Origin: Salinivirgaceae bacterium
GTDB lineage: Bacteria > Bacteroidota > Bacteroidia > Bacteroidales > SZUA-534
Direction: 5' to 3'
DNA: 64,000 bases
Assembly: GCA_024405635.1 (NCBI GenBank)
Contig: JAKSOL010000002.1
Location: forward strand, 62,001 to 126,000
The position numbers and the translations under genes are program-made. The notes beneath the pieces are model-generated. The model was not told where the DNA came from. It made no database searches and saw only the letters and a list, made by a program, of their open reading frames with translations. Positions within the stretch are counted from its first letter, which is position 1. Each line of letters begins with the position of its first letter. Below are positions 63,397-64,000 of this stretch, one piece after another.

Positions 63397-64000
63397 TTAT
63401 CCACCGAAGTTATCAAACATAATATCTTTTGGTTCAACACCAAGGCTATCAAGCAAATCAAGCACTGTTTTGGCCATCATCGGAGGACCGCACAAGTAGT
63501 ACTCAATGTCCTCAGGTGATTCATGTTGTTTCAAGTAAGTGTCGCCAAGAACTTGTGCAATGAAACCTGCGGTGTATTTAACTCCCAAGTTGTCGGCTTT
63601 TGGATCAGGACGGTCCAAAGCTAAGTGGAAATGGAAGTTTGGATACTCTTTCTCCAACTCAAGGAAGTCTTCCATAAAGAATACTTCGTCAATAGCACGA
63701 GCACCATAGAAGTAGTGCATTTCGCGGTCGCGAGTATGAAGAGTTTTAAGCATGTGCATAATTTGAGCACGCAAAGGAGCCATACCGGCACCACCACCAA
63801 CCCAAATCATCTCTTTCTTCGAATCGAAACGTGGGTGGAAATCTCCGTAAGGTCCGCTCATGATAACCTTGTCGCCAGGTTTTAATGAGAAGATGTAGGT
63901 AGATGCAATACCACATGGCACGTCTTGGAATCCAGGACCTTGCTCTTTTGGTTTGAAAGGAGGTGTTGCAATACGTACAGTCAAGGTGATGATATCACCC
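63397..64000 (-). CDS. nqrF: Na+-translocating NADH:quinone reductase subunit F, C-terminal part
   Basis: The frame is open from the stop at 63397 to the window edge (about 200 residues), so only the C-terminal half is seen; the [2Fe-2S] domain lies beyond. The FAD/NADH reductase part is clear: KPGDKVIMSGPYGDFHPR, the NADH loop VWVGGGAGMAPLRAQI-like WVGGGAGMAPLRAQIMHM, YLCGPPMMAKTVLDLL and the C-terminal MFDNFGG. NqrF takes electrons from NADH into the Na+ pump. The stop with a terminator behind it suggests the last gene of an nqrABCDEF operon lying to the right. Confidence 0.93.
   Translation of the reverse strand, partial: GDIITLTVRIATPPFKPKEQGPGFQDVPCGIASTYIFSLKPGDKVIMSGPYGDFHPRFDSKKEMIWVGGGAGMAPLRAQIMHMLKTLHTRDREMHYFYGARAIDEVFFMEDFLELEKEYPNFHFHLALDRPDPKADNLGVKYTAGFIAQVLGDTYLKQHESPEDIEYYLCGPPMMAKTVLDLLDSLGVEPKDIMFDNFGG

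Overview
The window looks like a chromosomal segment of a low-GC member of Bacteroidota, most likely order Bacteroidales. Reasons: many genes are preceded by the Bacteroidetes sigma promoter (TTTG or TTG, 18-20 bases, TAnnTTTG) and few have a Shine-Dalgarno; it carries Sdh/Frd of the three-subunit b558 type, Na+-NQR (NqrF at the right edge), a DUF4105/Lnb-type protein, SprB and FISUMP modules, DUF4349 and DUF2807 proteins, and the usual Bacteroidales neighbourhoods surE-lpxB, pyrE/Nudix, rpsO-pnp, rimP-nusA-infB and tdk/rsmI. I cannot name the genus. No rRNA, tRNA, CRISPR array, prophage or insertion sequence was seen.

Layout. 1-2.4 kb: minus-strand operon surE, small membrane protein, lpxB, SpoIID-like protein (cut by the window). 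2.6-7.5 kb: a FISUMP lipoprotein, minus-strand operon rnhA-purN-tsaE, pyrE back to back with a Nudix gene, and an Lnb-like membrane protein. 7.7-16.5 kb: gpmI, a DUF819 permease with a nitroreductase, a GH95 alpha-L-fucosidase, uvrA. 16.6-26.4 kb: GH51, an M16 peptidase, a small lipoprotein, stand-alone trpB2, a CE2 esterase, aroK-ispD and a fucose permease. 26.6-30.1 kb: sdhCAB. 30.2-36.4 kb: a DUF4349 lipoprotein, a GH43-GH9 operon and galM. 36.7-41.5 kb: pnp, rpsO, YihY and folA. 41.5-43.1 kb: a small accessory island with a solitary AAA ATPase behind three palindromic 15-bp repeats, followed by what looks like a decayed gene start. 43.2-54.9 kb: purL, a UDP-sugar 4,6-dehydratase, rimP-nusA-infB and apbE. 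55.0-64 kb: tdk, a conserved unknown protein, rsmI, a DUF2807 protein, a THUMP methyltransferase, thiL, gpsA-pgi, and nqrF running off the end.

How the genes fit together. Scattered glycan enzymes (GH95, GH51, CE2, GH43, GH9, an epimerase and a FucP-type permease) point to use of plant hemicellulose or pectin side chains with fucose and arabinose, but there is no SusC/SusD pair and no regulator. Fumarate/succinate respiration (sdhCAB), Na+-NQR and ApbE (which flavinylates NQR subunits) suggest Na+-coupled anaerobic energy metabolism. Eight likely lipoproteins share the window with the Lnb-like candidate lipoprotein acyltransferase.

The most unusual signals are the repeat-controlled ATPase island at 41.5-43.1 kb, a terminator-like hairpin between promoter and start codon of rimP-nusA-infB, the back-to-back CATATG starts of pyrE and the Nudix gene, and a hairpin between rpsO and pnp.
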